In this document: positions 9,045-17,751 of the stretch, piece by piece | Layout: each line of letters starts with the position of its first letter | How positions within the stretch are numbered: position 1 is the stretch's first letter | Source: Theionarchaea archaeon | Lineage (GTDB): Archaea; Methanobacteriota_B; Thermococci; Methanofastidiosales; SZ-28-30 | Length of the DNA stretch: 64,000 nucleotides | Assembly (NCBI GenBank): GCA_018992685.1 | Contig: JACVGT010000001.1 | Span: forward strand, 62,001 to 126,000 | Reading direction: 5' to 3' | Notes under the pieces: model-generated | Told to the model about the DNA's origin: nothing | Database searches by the model: none | What the model saw: only the letters and a program-made list of their open reading frames with translations | Made by a program: the position numbers and the translations under genes

Positions 9045-10271
9045 TCAGAAATCCCAATCTGGATGAGGCTCAGGTATGCACAAAACCCGATCGAGGTCAT
9101 CCAGTAGCTCCTGGGGTCCGTGGACATCATCTGTAGCTGCAAGACCTGTTGCGGGACGGACTCTCAGCCAAAGGCGAGTAAAAGCACCTACTGAAGCTTT
9201 CAAGGTGGGAAGTGTTCCATCCTTTCCTACCTCTGCATGTGAGGAGGGCCCCAGCGTGACCACGTACGTGCCTGAGACACCCTTCCAGGGTACATCAGCA
9301 GGAAGAATAGCTTCTATTGGATCAGAAAGCACCAGATTGAAAGAAATCTCTCCTCCAGGTAGATGAGTCTTCTCCAAGCATTCTTCTAGGTTCAGTATTC
9401 TCATCTGCCAGTACGCGTATGTCTGCATGCGATTCTCGAATGCAGATTTCTGTGTCACCTGACGGATTCTAAAGGGCATCTCAAGGAGATCCTGTAGTTG
9501 GAGGCCGGGAGGTTCTCGCATGGCAACCAGGTGAATCTGGTCCTCCAAATTCTTGATCAAGGCCATGAGTTCACAGAACTGCTGAAACGTTCGGTATACC
9601 ATCCATTCCACATTGTATGGTCCGTGTTCTGCCTTTTCTGCATTGACCCAGATATGGTGAGTGAGCTCTCCATTTCCAAAATAACCCAGACCGAACCCAT
9701 TTTTCTGCCATGCCATCTGTGCTCTGGTATATTCTGGGGCATGGAGGTTACAGGCACCATGGCTCCGCATCCTGTTGAGGCGACATTGATGAACCGTCTC
9801 CCAGTCCTTCGCCGTCAACCGTGAGGGAACACCTGCTTCTGTCTTCACTCGTATATGTCTGGGATCAAATGCGGCCCATTTTTCATAGCTGCCAGTGCCA
9901 AATCCCAACAAATTGTAGAATCCCTGCTCAAACATTCCCAGGCCGCAAACCGCCGCCCCTTGATGTGCATCAGATGCTATGGCTGCAGCAGTCAATCCCT
10001 TTGCCAGTCCCTGCTTCCTGGCGACTCTGCTGGTTCCCACACTTGTGACCCATGAAAAAGGAAGATCCTCCTTCATGTATCTTATGTTCCCGGAGACTGT
10101 GGTAACAAGACATTCGGCTTCATCATTAGTTTCTGCTATCAATGCTCGACTTCCGTCAATGAAAACAATGAGGGGTTCTTCTTGACCATCCTCTAGCCAC
10201 CCCACTTCTTTCCAGATGCGAATAACACTGTCCTTGTCCTTCTGCCGATTATATTCCCGGAATATGGCCAT
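9045..10271 (-). CDS. Eis-like GNAT N-acetyltransferase
   Basis: 408 residues with the Eis/GNAT architecture: an N-terminal acetyltransferase fold with an acetyl-CoA loop (VTSVGTSRVARKQGLAKGL, about residues 75-93), a second degenerate GNAT domain, and a C-terminal SCP2-like domain. Bacterial Eis proteins acetylate aminoglycosides or other amines; the substrate here is unknown. It is monocistronic and flanked by unrelated genes. Confidence 0.75.
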   Translation of the reverse strand: MAIFREYNRQKDKDSVIRIWKEVGWLEDGQEEPLIVFIDGSRALIAETNDEAECLVTTVSGNIRYMKEDLPFSWVTSVGTSRVARKQGLAKGLTAAAIASDAHQGAAVCGLGMFEQGFYNLLGFGTGSYEKWAAFDPRHIRVKTEAGVPSRLTAKDWETVHQCRLNRMRSHGACNLHAPEYTRAQMAWQKNGFGLGYFGNGELTHHIWVNAEKAEHGPYNVEWMVYRTFQQFCELMALIKNLEDQIHLVAMREPPGLQLQDLLEMPFRIRQVTQKSAFENRMQTYAYWQMRILNLEECLEKTHLPGGEISFNLVLSDPIEAILPADVPWKGVSGTYVVTLGPSSHAEVGKDGTLPTLKASVGAFTRLWLRVRPATGLAATDDVHGPQELLDDLDRVLCIPEPHPDWDF

Positions 10272-10414
10272 GTGATCACTGCATCCACTTCTGGAAACAT
10301 CAGCTAAAAACCTTTTGGTCCTCCTTTTTGCTGTTCAATGAACAAGAATGCACCATTCTGTGTGCATTAACCTGATACCTCAAAAAAAGGAGAAAAAAGA
10401 AAAAAGGGAAGAAT

Positions 10415-11986
10415 TTATCGTCTCTTGATTACAACTCCCAATCCTACGAGTACTGATATCAGTGCTGTTCCGAGGCAGATACCACATTCGCATCCGCAAT
10501 CACCATCTGGCGGAGGAGATACACCTGGATTACTCAGTACCTGCTGTACTGCTCCATATGCATCCACGCGGCCCCACCCCCATAGACAGTCTTTGTTGAC
10601 GTTGCCCTTATCAATTGCACTGGCACCCATACAGTTCTTGATCTGTAGAGGCGTTGCAGTGCCATTGGCATCCAGCATGAGGGCGGCAACGCCCGCAATA
10701 TGGGGAGTGGCCATTGATGTGCCAGACATTGCGACGTCACTGCATGAGGTCCCTGCACGAGCAGCGTATATAGAAACCCCTGGAGCTGTGATATCTGGCT
10801 TTGTTCTATCATCTGTGGTGGGTCCTCTGGAAGAAAAGCTGGCCAGGGCATCAGATTTGTCTGAGGCGCCGACAGTGATGACCTTGGTGGCGTCTCCTGG
10901 CGTACTTATGGTGCAGCACGTTGGACCATCATTTCCTGCAGCACACACCACCACTACTCCCTGGTCTACTGCCCAGTTGGCTTCCAAAGCTAGAGCACTT
11001 GTTCCGTCGCCGCCAGCACCACCCAGCGACATGCTTTCCACATCTGCACCCTGAGCTACTCCAAAGTCGATTCCCTGGATAATCGCAGTATCAGGGCATG
11101 ATCCGCCTGAGTTACACACCTTGGCGCCCATCAATGATGCACCTCTGGCTACACCGTATGGCGAATAAGCACCTGCGGCAATAGAAGAACAATGTGTCCC
11201 GTGCCCGTGATCATCATAGGGTGTCGAGCCAGATCCAATGTAGTCTGCCCAGGCAATGATCTTTCCGGTGGGATAGCTGCCGGGGAAATCGCAATGGTTG
11301 TCGTCAATCCCCGTGTCAATGATGCAGATCTTGATCCCCGTCCCGTCATATCCTGCAGCCCAGCAATCGTCAGCGTTGATCAATGGAATGCTCTGGGATA
11401 GTGTTATGTGGGCCACACCTTCAGCTTCCACAAACATGATGGTACACTCTTCGGAGAGCGCTTTGATCTTGGAAACCCGAATATCCACTGAAGCTCCCAT
11501 ACCACTCAGGAAGGAGTAGTGCACAGAGCCGAATTTCTCCAGGACTGCACCCGCTGACGGATCTTTGAACCACACCAAAACACGCACGATACTACTTTCA
11601 CTCATCCCTTTGATCTTGTCTCTAATGGACCATTTCATCTTGGCAGCATCATTGGGCACCACTGCAACGAATTCCCCGGGCCCTACTTCAGTCAGATATG
11701 TCTTGGGGACTCTGAATGTAGAATCATCCATCTGCACCACAGGCAGATTTTCGATGTTTATCTCTCTGGATACTCTCGCTATGACTCCCGGGGTCACCCG
11801 CACGTACAAGAAGTCAGAGTCTTCCCCAGCAATCTCCACATTGAGAGTCAAAAGATCCCTTCCTTCATATCCAAAGGTTTGCACGTGAATAATGGCTTTC
11901 TGCGGCGTCGCACTCACAGAATAAAGCGAGAAACAGAGTACTGCTACTGTAATCAGCACCAATACCTTTCGACGGTTATTCATCAT
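10415..11986 (-). CDS. Secreted, membrane-anchored subtilisin-family (S8) protease
   Basis: 523 residues. A signal peptide (VLVLITVAVLCFSLYSVSA) is followed by a propeptide (inhibitor-I9-like, to about residue 190) and the S8 catalytic domain. The catalytic triad is present: Asp in CIIDTGID, His in DHGHGTHCSS, Ser in SGTSMATPHIAG, plus the oxyanion Asn in CAAGNDGP. The C-terminus is a cysteine cluster (CGCECGIC), then one hydrophobic span and the basic end VIKRR, so the enzyme is held on the outer face of the membrane. A strong GAGGAGGTG precedes the ATG. It probably digests extracellular protein. Confidence 0.93.
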   Translation of the reverse strand: MMNNRRKVLVLITVAVLCFSLYSVSATPQKAIIHVQTFGYEGRDLLTLNVEIAGEDSDFLYVRVTPGVIARVSREINIENLPVVQMDDSTFRVPKTYLTEVGPGEFVAVVPNDAAKMKWSIRDKIKGMSESSIVRVLVWFKDPSAGAVLEKFGSVHYSFLSGMGASVDIRVSKIKALSEECTIMFVEAEGVAHITLSQSIPLINADDCWAAGYDGTGIKICIIDTGIDDNHCDFPGSYPTGKIIAWADYIGSGSTPYDDHGHGTHCSSIAAGAYSPYGVARGASLMGAKVCNSGGSCPDTAIIQGIDFGVAQGADVESMSLGGAGGDGTSALALEANWAVDQGVVVVCAAGNDGPTCCTISTPGDATKVITVGASDKSDALASFSSRGPTTDDRTKPDITAPGVSIYAARAGTSCSDVAMSGTSMATPHIAGVAALMLDANGTATPLQIKNCMGASAIDKGNVNKDCLWGWGRVDAYGAVQQVLSNPGVSPPPDGDCGCECGICLGTALISVLVGLGVVIKRR

Positions 11987-12439
11987 ATCACCTCCTCTCT
12001 CTTTTCTGTCTTGCTTTTAACAACCTGTTTACTTCTCTGATACTACTATTCATTCCATATATATAAACATTTCGTCATTAGACATCTTTTGTGTCTTTAT
12101 AAAAAGAAAAAATGAATATATGAGATTTAGAAGAGTTTTACATAATAATGATCTAATCGTATATCATTCCCGACCAAAAAAAGTGTATATAGTCTTATCC
12201 GGGATCAAATGTGTAGCTAGATGTACTGTCCTAGACGAATGGTTTGCCTTTATAAACCTTTCGCCCGTACAGGTACACAATCTGGATTGCCATTCGACGT
12301 AGGTGGATCTAACACAGAATGTCCCACCAATCACTGAACATTCATCTTTCAGGAATAGTCGCACCAGAAAGTGAGAAATTGCAGAAAGATCATATGTGGG
12401 TATTCTCAGCCAGGCAGTACACGTCATGGGGATAGGCAG
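11987..12439. other. Intergenic region upstream of the subtilase
   Basis: About 450 nt. It holds the subtilase promoter region (AT-rich, with TATATATAAAC-type sequence near 12057-12068). I see no supported gene; open frames here have no ribosome binding site or family resemblance. Confidence 0.4.
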
Positions 12440-13096
12440 TTACACTTTCTTTGCCGTATAGCAAATATCTGCCATCTGCCAGCCACCACCTTCAGGGTGA
12501 TTTTTCTCAATGACAAGTTCAGTAATTCTCTTTTCCTTCCTGATGACCTCAAAGGCTTCAAAATACGCGTCTGGTTCAGTATCCTCGTAATAACTGCATA
12601 TGTGTCCTTCCTTTGTGATGCCAGAATACCACTCTTCTTCCTGGAGAAATTCACCTGGAGAGACTTCTTTTCCGCGTCCGAACCAACAGTCATCAACAGA
12701 CACAAAATTGACAAAACAGAGTCCTTCATTCTTGAGAACCCGTCTAATCTCCTGTACAGCAGTGGCTGTGTCTTTCTTTGATAAATGGCATACAGTGTTG
12801 ACAGAGTACACAAAGTTCATTGATTCGTCTCTGAAGGGGATGTTTCGAATGTCTCCCAGCATGATAGGTACATTCAGGTTCGTCTCCCTGCAAAACTCGC
12901 GCGCGAGCTGAATCTGCTCAAGGGTACTGTCAATTCCAACAACTCTGTACCCCTGCTCACGGAAAAGAGCCAAGGGCGGGTAATTGCCTCCTGCACCACA
13001 ATCCAGGATCTCCTTCTCGAGGGGACTTTCATTGCACTCTCTTAGGAACCCGTACAGGGGCCGCACCAGGGGATGGGAGAGAATAAAGGGCTTCAT
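12440..13096 (-). CDS. Class I SAM-dependent methyltransferase
   Basis: 218 residues from the ATG at 13096, which has AAGGTGA upstream. Motif I is ILDCGAGGNYPP, followed by the acidic strand VVGIDST and MLGDIRNIPF, the UbiE/type-11 pattern. An alternative ATG at 13189 overlaps the glycyl radical enzyme stop as ATGA and would add 31 residues, so translational coupling is possible. It is the last gene of the activase-glycyl radical enzyme operon, so it may act on that pathway's substrate or product; this is inference from position. Confidence 0.78.
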   Translation of the reverse strand: MKPFILSHPLVRPLYGFLRECNESPLEKEILDCGAGGNYPPLALFREQGYRVVGIDSTLEQIQLAREFCRETNLNVPIMLGDIRNIPFRDESMNFVYSVNTVCHLSKKDTATAVQEIRRVLKNEGLCFVNFVSVDDCWFGRGKEVSPGEFLQEEEWYSGITKEGHICSYYEDTEPDAYFEAFEVIRKEKRITELVIEKNHPEGGGWQMADICYTAKKV

Positions 13097-13185
13097 TTCA
13101 GTCACCTTACTGGTTCTTCTGACGACATGTGTGCTTTGGTGTTTGAAAGAAAAAGATTTCGCAAGAACAGCACTCACTCGACAGG

Positions 13186-15546
13186 TCATACAACGCCATG
13201 TGCAGTCCTCGAAATGATCTCATCCTGTAGCTCCTTTCCAATATCTACAAAGTAGTCGCTGTATCCTGCCACCCTGACAATCAGATCCCTGTACATTTCC
13301 GGGTTTTGCTGGGCCTTCCGCAGGGTTTCTGCATCAACAACATTGAACTGTATGTGGTGTCCTCCCAGTGCGAAATACGTGCGTATCAGGTGCGCCAGCT
13401 TCTCTATTCCAGCAGTACTCTGCAGTACGTGTGGCAGGAATTTCTGGTTTAGTAGGGTTCCCCCTGTCCTGACATGATCAATTTTCGAGGCAGACTTTAT
13501 CACAGCAGTGGGTCCATTGAGGTCTGCTCCCTGACTGGGGGAAATTCCGTCTGAGAGAGGTTCTCCCCGTCTCCTTCCATTGGGCGTGGCTCCCGTGGTC
13601 TGGCCAAAATAGATGTGCACAGTGGTGGGCAGCAGATTTATGCGGTATTCCCCACCCTTGGTGTTGGGTCGTCCGTCCACCAAATCAAAGTACATATCGA
13701 AGACATCTCTGGCAATGGAATCAGCATAGTCCTCATCATTGCCGTACTTTGGAGCATCTACCAGCGATTGCCTTGCCCTTGTACATTCCTCAAAGTTCCT
13801 GGCAAGACTGTGAAGCAGCTCTTGCATGGTCATTGAATTCTCATCAAACACACAGTACCTGATGGCAGCAAATGAGTCTGTCACTGTTCCCATGCCTACT
13901 CCTTGAATGTAGGTGGAATTGTACCGCGGGCCTCCATCATGATAGTCTCCCCCCTTTTGTATGCAGTCATCAATCAACAATGACAAGAAAGGGGCAGGCA
14001 TCCACTTTGCGTACAACCTCTCAATGATATTATTGTATTTGATCTTCAGATCAACGAAATACTTCAACTGGTTCCTAAATGCTTTCATTATTTGTTCAAA
14101 AGAGGTGAATTGAGTGGGATCCCCGCTTCTAATGCCTACCAGGTCCCCCGTGATGGGATCGATCCCATCATTCAATGTAATTTCAAGGATTTTTGGCCAG
14201 TTCATATACCCTGTCAAGATACAGCTTTCTTTCCCGAAAGCACTGATGGTAACACATCCACTGGGTCCACCAGCCCTGGCATCCTCAACAGATTTCCCCA
14301 TGCGCAGGAACTCCTGCTGGATTACATCTGCATTGAAGATGGAAGGCTGACCAAACCCACTCTTGACTATGTGGAGAGCTCTCCTCAGGAATCGTTGGTC
14401 ATTTTTTGCTGATAACTGGATACACGTACTGGGCTGGATTAGTCGCATTTCGTCAATGACGTCAAGAATCACATAGGAGAGTTCATTGACTGCATCAACA
14501 CCGTCTTCTGTGATTCCCCCAACATTGATCAAGGAGAAATCCTGGTAGGTCCCACTCTGTTCTTCAGTGATTTCCACCTTGGGAGGGGCTGGCTGGTTGT
14601 TGATCTTGATCCAGAAGCACTGGAGCAACTCCTTGGCAAAGTTCTCAGTCATAACGGTGGTTTCCAGATCCTCCTTGTAGAAGGGATACAAGTGCTGGTC
14701 AAGTCTCCCCGGATTGAAGGAATCCCACACATTCAACTCTGTGATCACACCCACGTGGACAAACCAGTACATCTGCAGAGCCTCCCAGAAGGTACGGGGT
14801 GCAAGAGCGGGAACGTGAGAGCAGACCTTGCCTATCATTTCAAGCTCCGACTTCCTCTGAGGGTTCTTTTCCGTCTCTGCTAATCTTCGGGCTTCTCTGG
14901 CATATCTCTCTGCAAATTCAATGAGTGCATGTAGGGTAATGACCATGGCTCTCAGTTCCTGTTCCTTCCAGTAAGCATCATCATCGTTGTAGTAATCCAG
15001 GTTACGCAGTGCATCCTCAATTTCCTCCTCGAGGGCCAGTAAGCCTTTATGATAAATCTTATCGTCCAGAATAGCATGGCCGGGGGCTCGTTGCTCCATG
15101 AATTCTGTGAACACTCCAGCATCAAACGCTCTCTTCCACTGAGCTGACACTGCGCAGAACACTCGCTCCCGCATGGTCTTCTGGTTCCAGAACGGGATGA
15201 TTTTTTCCCTGAATACTCTTTTGACATCTTCTGAAACATGGAACGGTGTCTTTTCCCTGGATGAGAGGACTTCCAAGTCCTCCAGAGTATGGCAGCATAA
15301 TTCAGGATAGGTGGGTGTTGCCTTTGGGGCAGGGCCCCGTTCTCCAACAATGAGTTCACCATCTCCGAGGTAGATGGCCTTGTTCTCCAGTATGTACTTG
15401 AAAGCCAGAGCACGAGTTACCGGAACAGACTGTATGCCAGGTTCGTTCATGTAGAAATCAGTAAGCAATTCGGCCCTTTCTGCAGAGATATATGGCCTTG
15501 TAGTAATACTCTGTTCCCTTAGTCGTCTAACTCTTTCTGATAGCAT
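13186..15546 (-). CDS. Glycyl radical enzyme (PFL2/dehydratase-like), substrate unknown
   Basis: 786 residues. The C-terminal radical loop RVAGYSDYF has the radical Gly at residue 761. The thiyl Cys is C431 in GGPSGCVTISAFGKE. In glycerol, diol, choline and hydroxyproline enzymes the Cys is followed two residues later by Glu (GCVE/GCIE); here it is Thr433, so a classic dehydratase or lyase is doubtful. It lacks the adjacent Cys pair of true pyruvate formate-lyase. Its ribosome binding site (AGGAGG) lies in the last codons of the activase gene, 1 nt before, so the two are coupled. Oxygen-sensitive; implies anaerobic life. Confidence 0.9.
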   Translation of the reverse strand: MLSERVRRLREQSITTRPYISAERAELLTDFYMNEPGIQSVPVTRALAFKYILENKAIYLGDGELIVGERGPAPKATPTYPELCCHTLEDLEVLSSREKTPFHVSEDVKRVFREKIIPFWNQKTMRERVFCAVSAQWKRAFDAGVFTEFMEQRAPGHAILDDKIYHKGLLALEEEIEDALRNLDYYNDDDAYWKEQELRAMVITLHALIEFAERYAREARRLAETEKNPQRKSELEMIGKVCSHVPALAPRTFWEALQMYWFVHVGVITELNVWDSFNPGRLDQHLYPFYKEDLETTVMTENFAKELLQCFWIKINNQPAPPKVEITEEQSGTYQDFSLINVGGITEDGVDAVNELSYVILDVIDEMRLIQPSTCIQLSAKNDQRFLRRALHIVKSGFGQPSIFNADVIQQEFLRMGKSVEDARAGGPSGCVTISAFGKESCILTGYMNWPKILEITLNDGIDPITGDLVGIRSGDPTQFTSFEQIMKAFRNQLKYFVDLKIKYNNIIERLYAKWMPAPFLSLLIDDCIQKGGDYHDGGPRYNSTYIQGVGMGTVTDSFAAIRYCVFDENSMTMQELLHSLARNFEECTRARQSLVDAPKYGNDEDYADSIARDVFDMYFDLVDGRPNTKGGEYRINLLPTTVHIYFGQTTGATPNGRRRGEPLSDGISPSQGADLNGPTAVIKSASKIDHVRTGGTLLNQKFLPHVLQSTAGIEKLAHLIRTYFALGGHHIQFNVVDAETLRKAQQNPEMYRDLIVRVAGYSDYFVDIGKELQDEIISRTAHGVV

Positions 15547-15547
15547 T

Positions 15548-16432
15548 TTATCCTCCTATCTGAGGGTTCAGCCCATGATCTTCCAGTATCGCTAGAGCAT
15601 TCTGTATAATGTCTGGTGAAGGAGCGGTATACACAGAACTCTCTGTAGCAAAGAGTCTTTTAGCTTTTTCGACACCCCCCCTGTGGTAGGGCAGCAGAGT
15701 AACCTGGCTAACACGATATGAGGATATCAGTTTCGCCAACTCACTGAGATGCTCAGTGGAACTGTTAACTCCGGGAATAAGTGGGACTCTGACAATCACC
15801 TTATCCGGTGGAAGTAGTTTCAGGTTCTGCAGGATAATTCTGTTGGAGACACCAGTTTCTCTCACGTGAACCTCGTCAGATGCAACTTTGATGTCGTACA
15901 GGAAAAGATCTGTGCAGTTTACGATCTCTTGGAAATACTCCTGTGGTGCATACCCACTCGTGTCTACTGCTGTATGGATTTCATGTTCTTTACACACTTT
16001 TAACAACCTGTACAAGAATTCAGGCTGTGCCAGAGGCTCACCTCCCGAGAAGGTCACGCCACCATGTGATTGATCATAGAATAGAGTATCTCTTCTTATT
16101 TGCTCCAAGACATGGGATTCTGTCATGGGAGTTCCCACCACTTCTAAAGCTCCAGATGGACAGGTCTCAACACAAGCTTTACACAGGTCACACAGGGCCC
16201 TGTCCAATTCTGGGGGGGATGAGTAGTGAATTGCATCCTTCGAACAGGTATTCTGGCAGCTCCTGCAGCCAGTGCACCGTTCTGACCGCCAGGTTAGTTC
16301 TGGATATGGGTTCTTCCCTTCTGGATTGTGGCACCAGTTACAGGTCAGTGGACACCCTTTGAGAAAGACAGTGGTGCGAATGCCGGGTCCATCGTGGAGC
16401 GCATACCGTTTGATGTCAAATACGATACCTAT
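15548..16432 (-). CDS. Glycyl radical enzyme activating enzyme (radical SAM), apparent ATA start
   Basis: About 294 residues when read from the codon at 16432. The N-terminus matches activases exactly (GIVFDIKRYALHDGPG) and carries the radical SAM cysteines in CPLTCNWC, then two ferredoxin-like clusters (CTGCRSCQNTC and CDLCKACVETC). No ATG, GTG or TTG occurs in frame between the upstream stop (TAA) and this region; the expected start codon reads ATA after an AGGAGGTGG ribosome binding site. An internal ATG at 16207 would remove the radical SAM motif and cannot be the functional start. It generates the glycyl radical on the neighbouring enzyme. Confidence 0.88.
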   Translation of the reverse strand: MGIVFDIKRYALHDGPGIRTTVFLKGCPLTCNWCHNPEGKNPYPELTWRSERCTGCRSCQNTCSKDAIHYSSPPELDRALCDLCKACVETCPSGALEVVGTPMTESHVLEQIRRDTLFYDQSHGGVTFSGGEPLAQPEFLYRLLKVCKEHEIHTAVDTSGYAPQEYFQEIVNCTDLFLYDIKVASDEVHVRETGVSNRIILQNLKLLPPDKVIVRVPLIPGVNSSTEHLSELAKLISSYRVSQVTLLPYHRGGVEKAKRLFATESSVYTAPSPDIIQNALAILEDHGLNPQIGG

Positions 16433-16465
16433 GGTACCACCTCCTGGTAGTGATGTAATGGTGGA

Positions 16466-16475
16466 TATTTAAAAG
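16466..16475 (-). promoter_or_regulatory. TATA-like box of the activase-glycyl radical enzyme operon
   Basis: CTTTTAAATA on the minus strand, about 34 nt before the presumed activase start. It is divergent from the hypB promoter. Confidence 0.5.
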
Positions 16476-16520
16476 GTTGTTCTGTACATATGTGCGATGC
16501 AGGAGCAACCGGGGAAAGAC

Positions 16521-16553
16521 GTGATAGTGGTATCACGAATGTCTAAATTCGTG
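16521..16553. promoter_or_regulatory. Nested palindromes, candidate operator between activase and hypB
   Basis: Two overlapping perfect inverted repeats: GTGATA-n4-TATCAC (16521-16536) and CACGAAT-n6-ATTCGTG (16534-16553). They lie just upstream of the hypB TATA box (TTTTAAAC, 16566-16573) and between two divergent promoters, a typical operator position. Confidence 0.5.
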
Positions 16554-16593
16554 TTACCCATAACCTTTTAAACCTGGCTGGATTCTCTACAGC

Positions 16594-17238
16594 ATGCACT
16601 TTACCGAGGTTTCCGTTGGGGCAGATCTAATCCAAAAGAACGAAGAACTTGCCCTGAAGAACAGAGAACTCCTGGATAGCCACAATGTGAAAGCATTCAA
16701 TATCATGGGAGCTATTGGCTCAGGCAAGACCATGCTCATCGAGCATGCAATTGATCTCCTGGAAGGCCGATATGCCTGCGCTGTCTTTGCTGGAGATGTC
16801 ATTGCACGCTATGATGCACAGCGATTTGAAAAGAAGGGCACCTTGACTGTTCCTCTGAACACGGGAAAAGAATGTCACCTTGATGCTCACCTGGTGGGCC
16901 ATGCTCTGGAAAAGATAAACCTGCACACCATTGATCTCCTGTTCATCGAGAATGTGGGCAACCTCGTGTGTCCTTCTGACTTTGTTCTGGGAGAGCATAA
17001 GCGGATTGTGGTGGTATCTGTAACAGAAGGTGATGACACCATTGCAAAACATCCAATGATATTCAGGATATCAGATGCTGCAGTGGTGAACAAGATTGAT
17101 ATTGCACAGTTTGTGGATGCTGACCCTGATAAGATGATTGGAGACGCACGGCGCATCAATCCTAAGATAGAAGCTATTAAGACGAGCTGCAAGACAGGAG
17201 AAGGGCTTGATAGATGGATTACTCTGCTGGTGGGATGA
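16594..17238 (+). CDS. hypB: HypB-type hydrogenase nickel-insertion GTPase
   Basis: 214 residues. P-loop [10 protein letters not shown] (about residues 39-48), the metal-binding [18 protein letters not shown] and NKID are all HypB signatures. It delivers nickel to [NiFe]-hydrogenase, or to related Ni enzymes. There is no N-terminal histidine-rich stretch, as in archaeal HypB. A TATA-like box ends about 20 nt before the ATG, so the mRNA is probably leaderless. No other hyp or hydrogenase gene is in the window. Confidence 0.93.
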   Translation: MHFTEVSVGADLIQKNEELALKNRELLDSHNVKAFNIMGAIGSGKTMLIEHAIDLLEGRYACAVFAGDVIARYDAQRFEKKGTLTVPLNTGKECHLDAHLVGHALEKINLHTIDLLFIENVGNLVCPSDFVLGEHKRIVVVSVTEGDDTIAKHPMIFRISDAAVVNKIDIAQFVDADPDKMIGDARRINPKIEAIKTSCKTGEGLDRWITLLVG

Positions 17239-17330
17239 CAAGGAGGGGAAGTGCCCTCCTACGTTCATACGTTCGATCTTCCTCCAGGGATTCTGCAAAA
17301 TCTTTTAAGGGATCATGTCACATATGCTCC

Positions 17331-17492
17331 ATGATTGACGATAAATTGCTTGAGATCCTGGCCTGTCCCAAGTGCAAGGGAACCATCAGATTAGAAGGAG
17401 ATAGACTGATTTGCGATGCCTGCAAACTGGCTTATCCCATCCGGGAGGGTATACCCGTAATGCTCATTGACGAAGCAGAGAAACTCACATGA
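17331..17492 (+). CDS. Trm112-like small zinc protein
   Basis: 53 residues from the ATG at 17331, with a TATA-like box CTTTTAAG at 17302-17309, so probably leaderless. CPKCKG and CDACKL give four zinc ligands, and LLEILACP and [11 protein letters not shown] match the Trm112/YcaR family. Archaeal Trm112 activates several methyltransferases for tRNA, rRNA and release factor modification. Confidence 0.85.
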   Translation: MIDDKLLEILACPKCKGTIRLEGDRLICDACKLAYPIREGIPVMLIDEAEKLT

Positions 17493-17705
17493 TCAAGTAA
17501 AGGTGTGGCACAGTCAGAAGCTGCTGGGTTGCTTGAATGTTTCTTCTAGCTGTCATCTCCTTCGAAAAGCTTTTTTTATTCTAATTCCAGGGTTCCAACG
17601 AGACTTTTAGGGGCTGATAATCTGTCTGGTCGAGAAGTGTCCGGCTTCTGCAGAAGAACTCATGGAAAGAGTATCTGGACTTACAGCAGCAGGTTCTACC
17701 GCAAT

Positions 17706-17745
17706 CTTTATATACCTTCGAGAAGATACTATCTCGGTAGGAGGT
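17706..17745 (+). promoter_or_regulatory. TATA box and ribosome binding site of the secreted protein
   Basis: CTTTATATAC at 17706-17715 and GGAGGT at 17740-17745, 6 nt before the ATG at 17752. A short-leader promoter. Confidence 0.55.
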
Positions 17746-17751
17746 AAAAAG

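Noticed and set aside
9076..9366. Plus-strand frames in the 9-12 kb region
   Set aside because: They are antisense to the Eis-like and subtilase genes, which have clear catalytic motifs.
12164..12427. An 87-codon minus-strand frame between the subtilase and methyltransferase genes
   Set aside because: No ribosome binding site and no protein-like pattern; looks like chance open frame.
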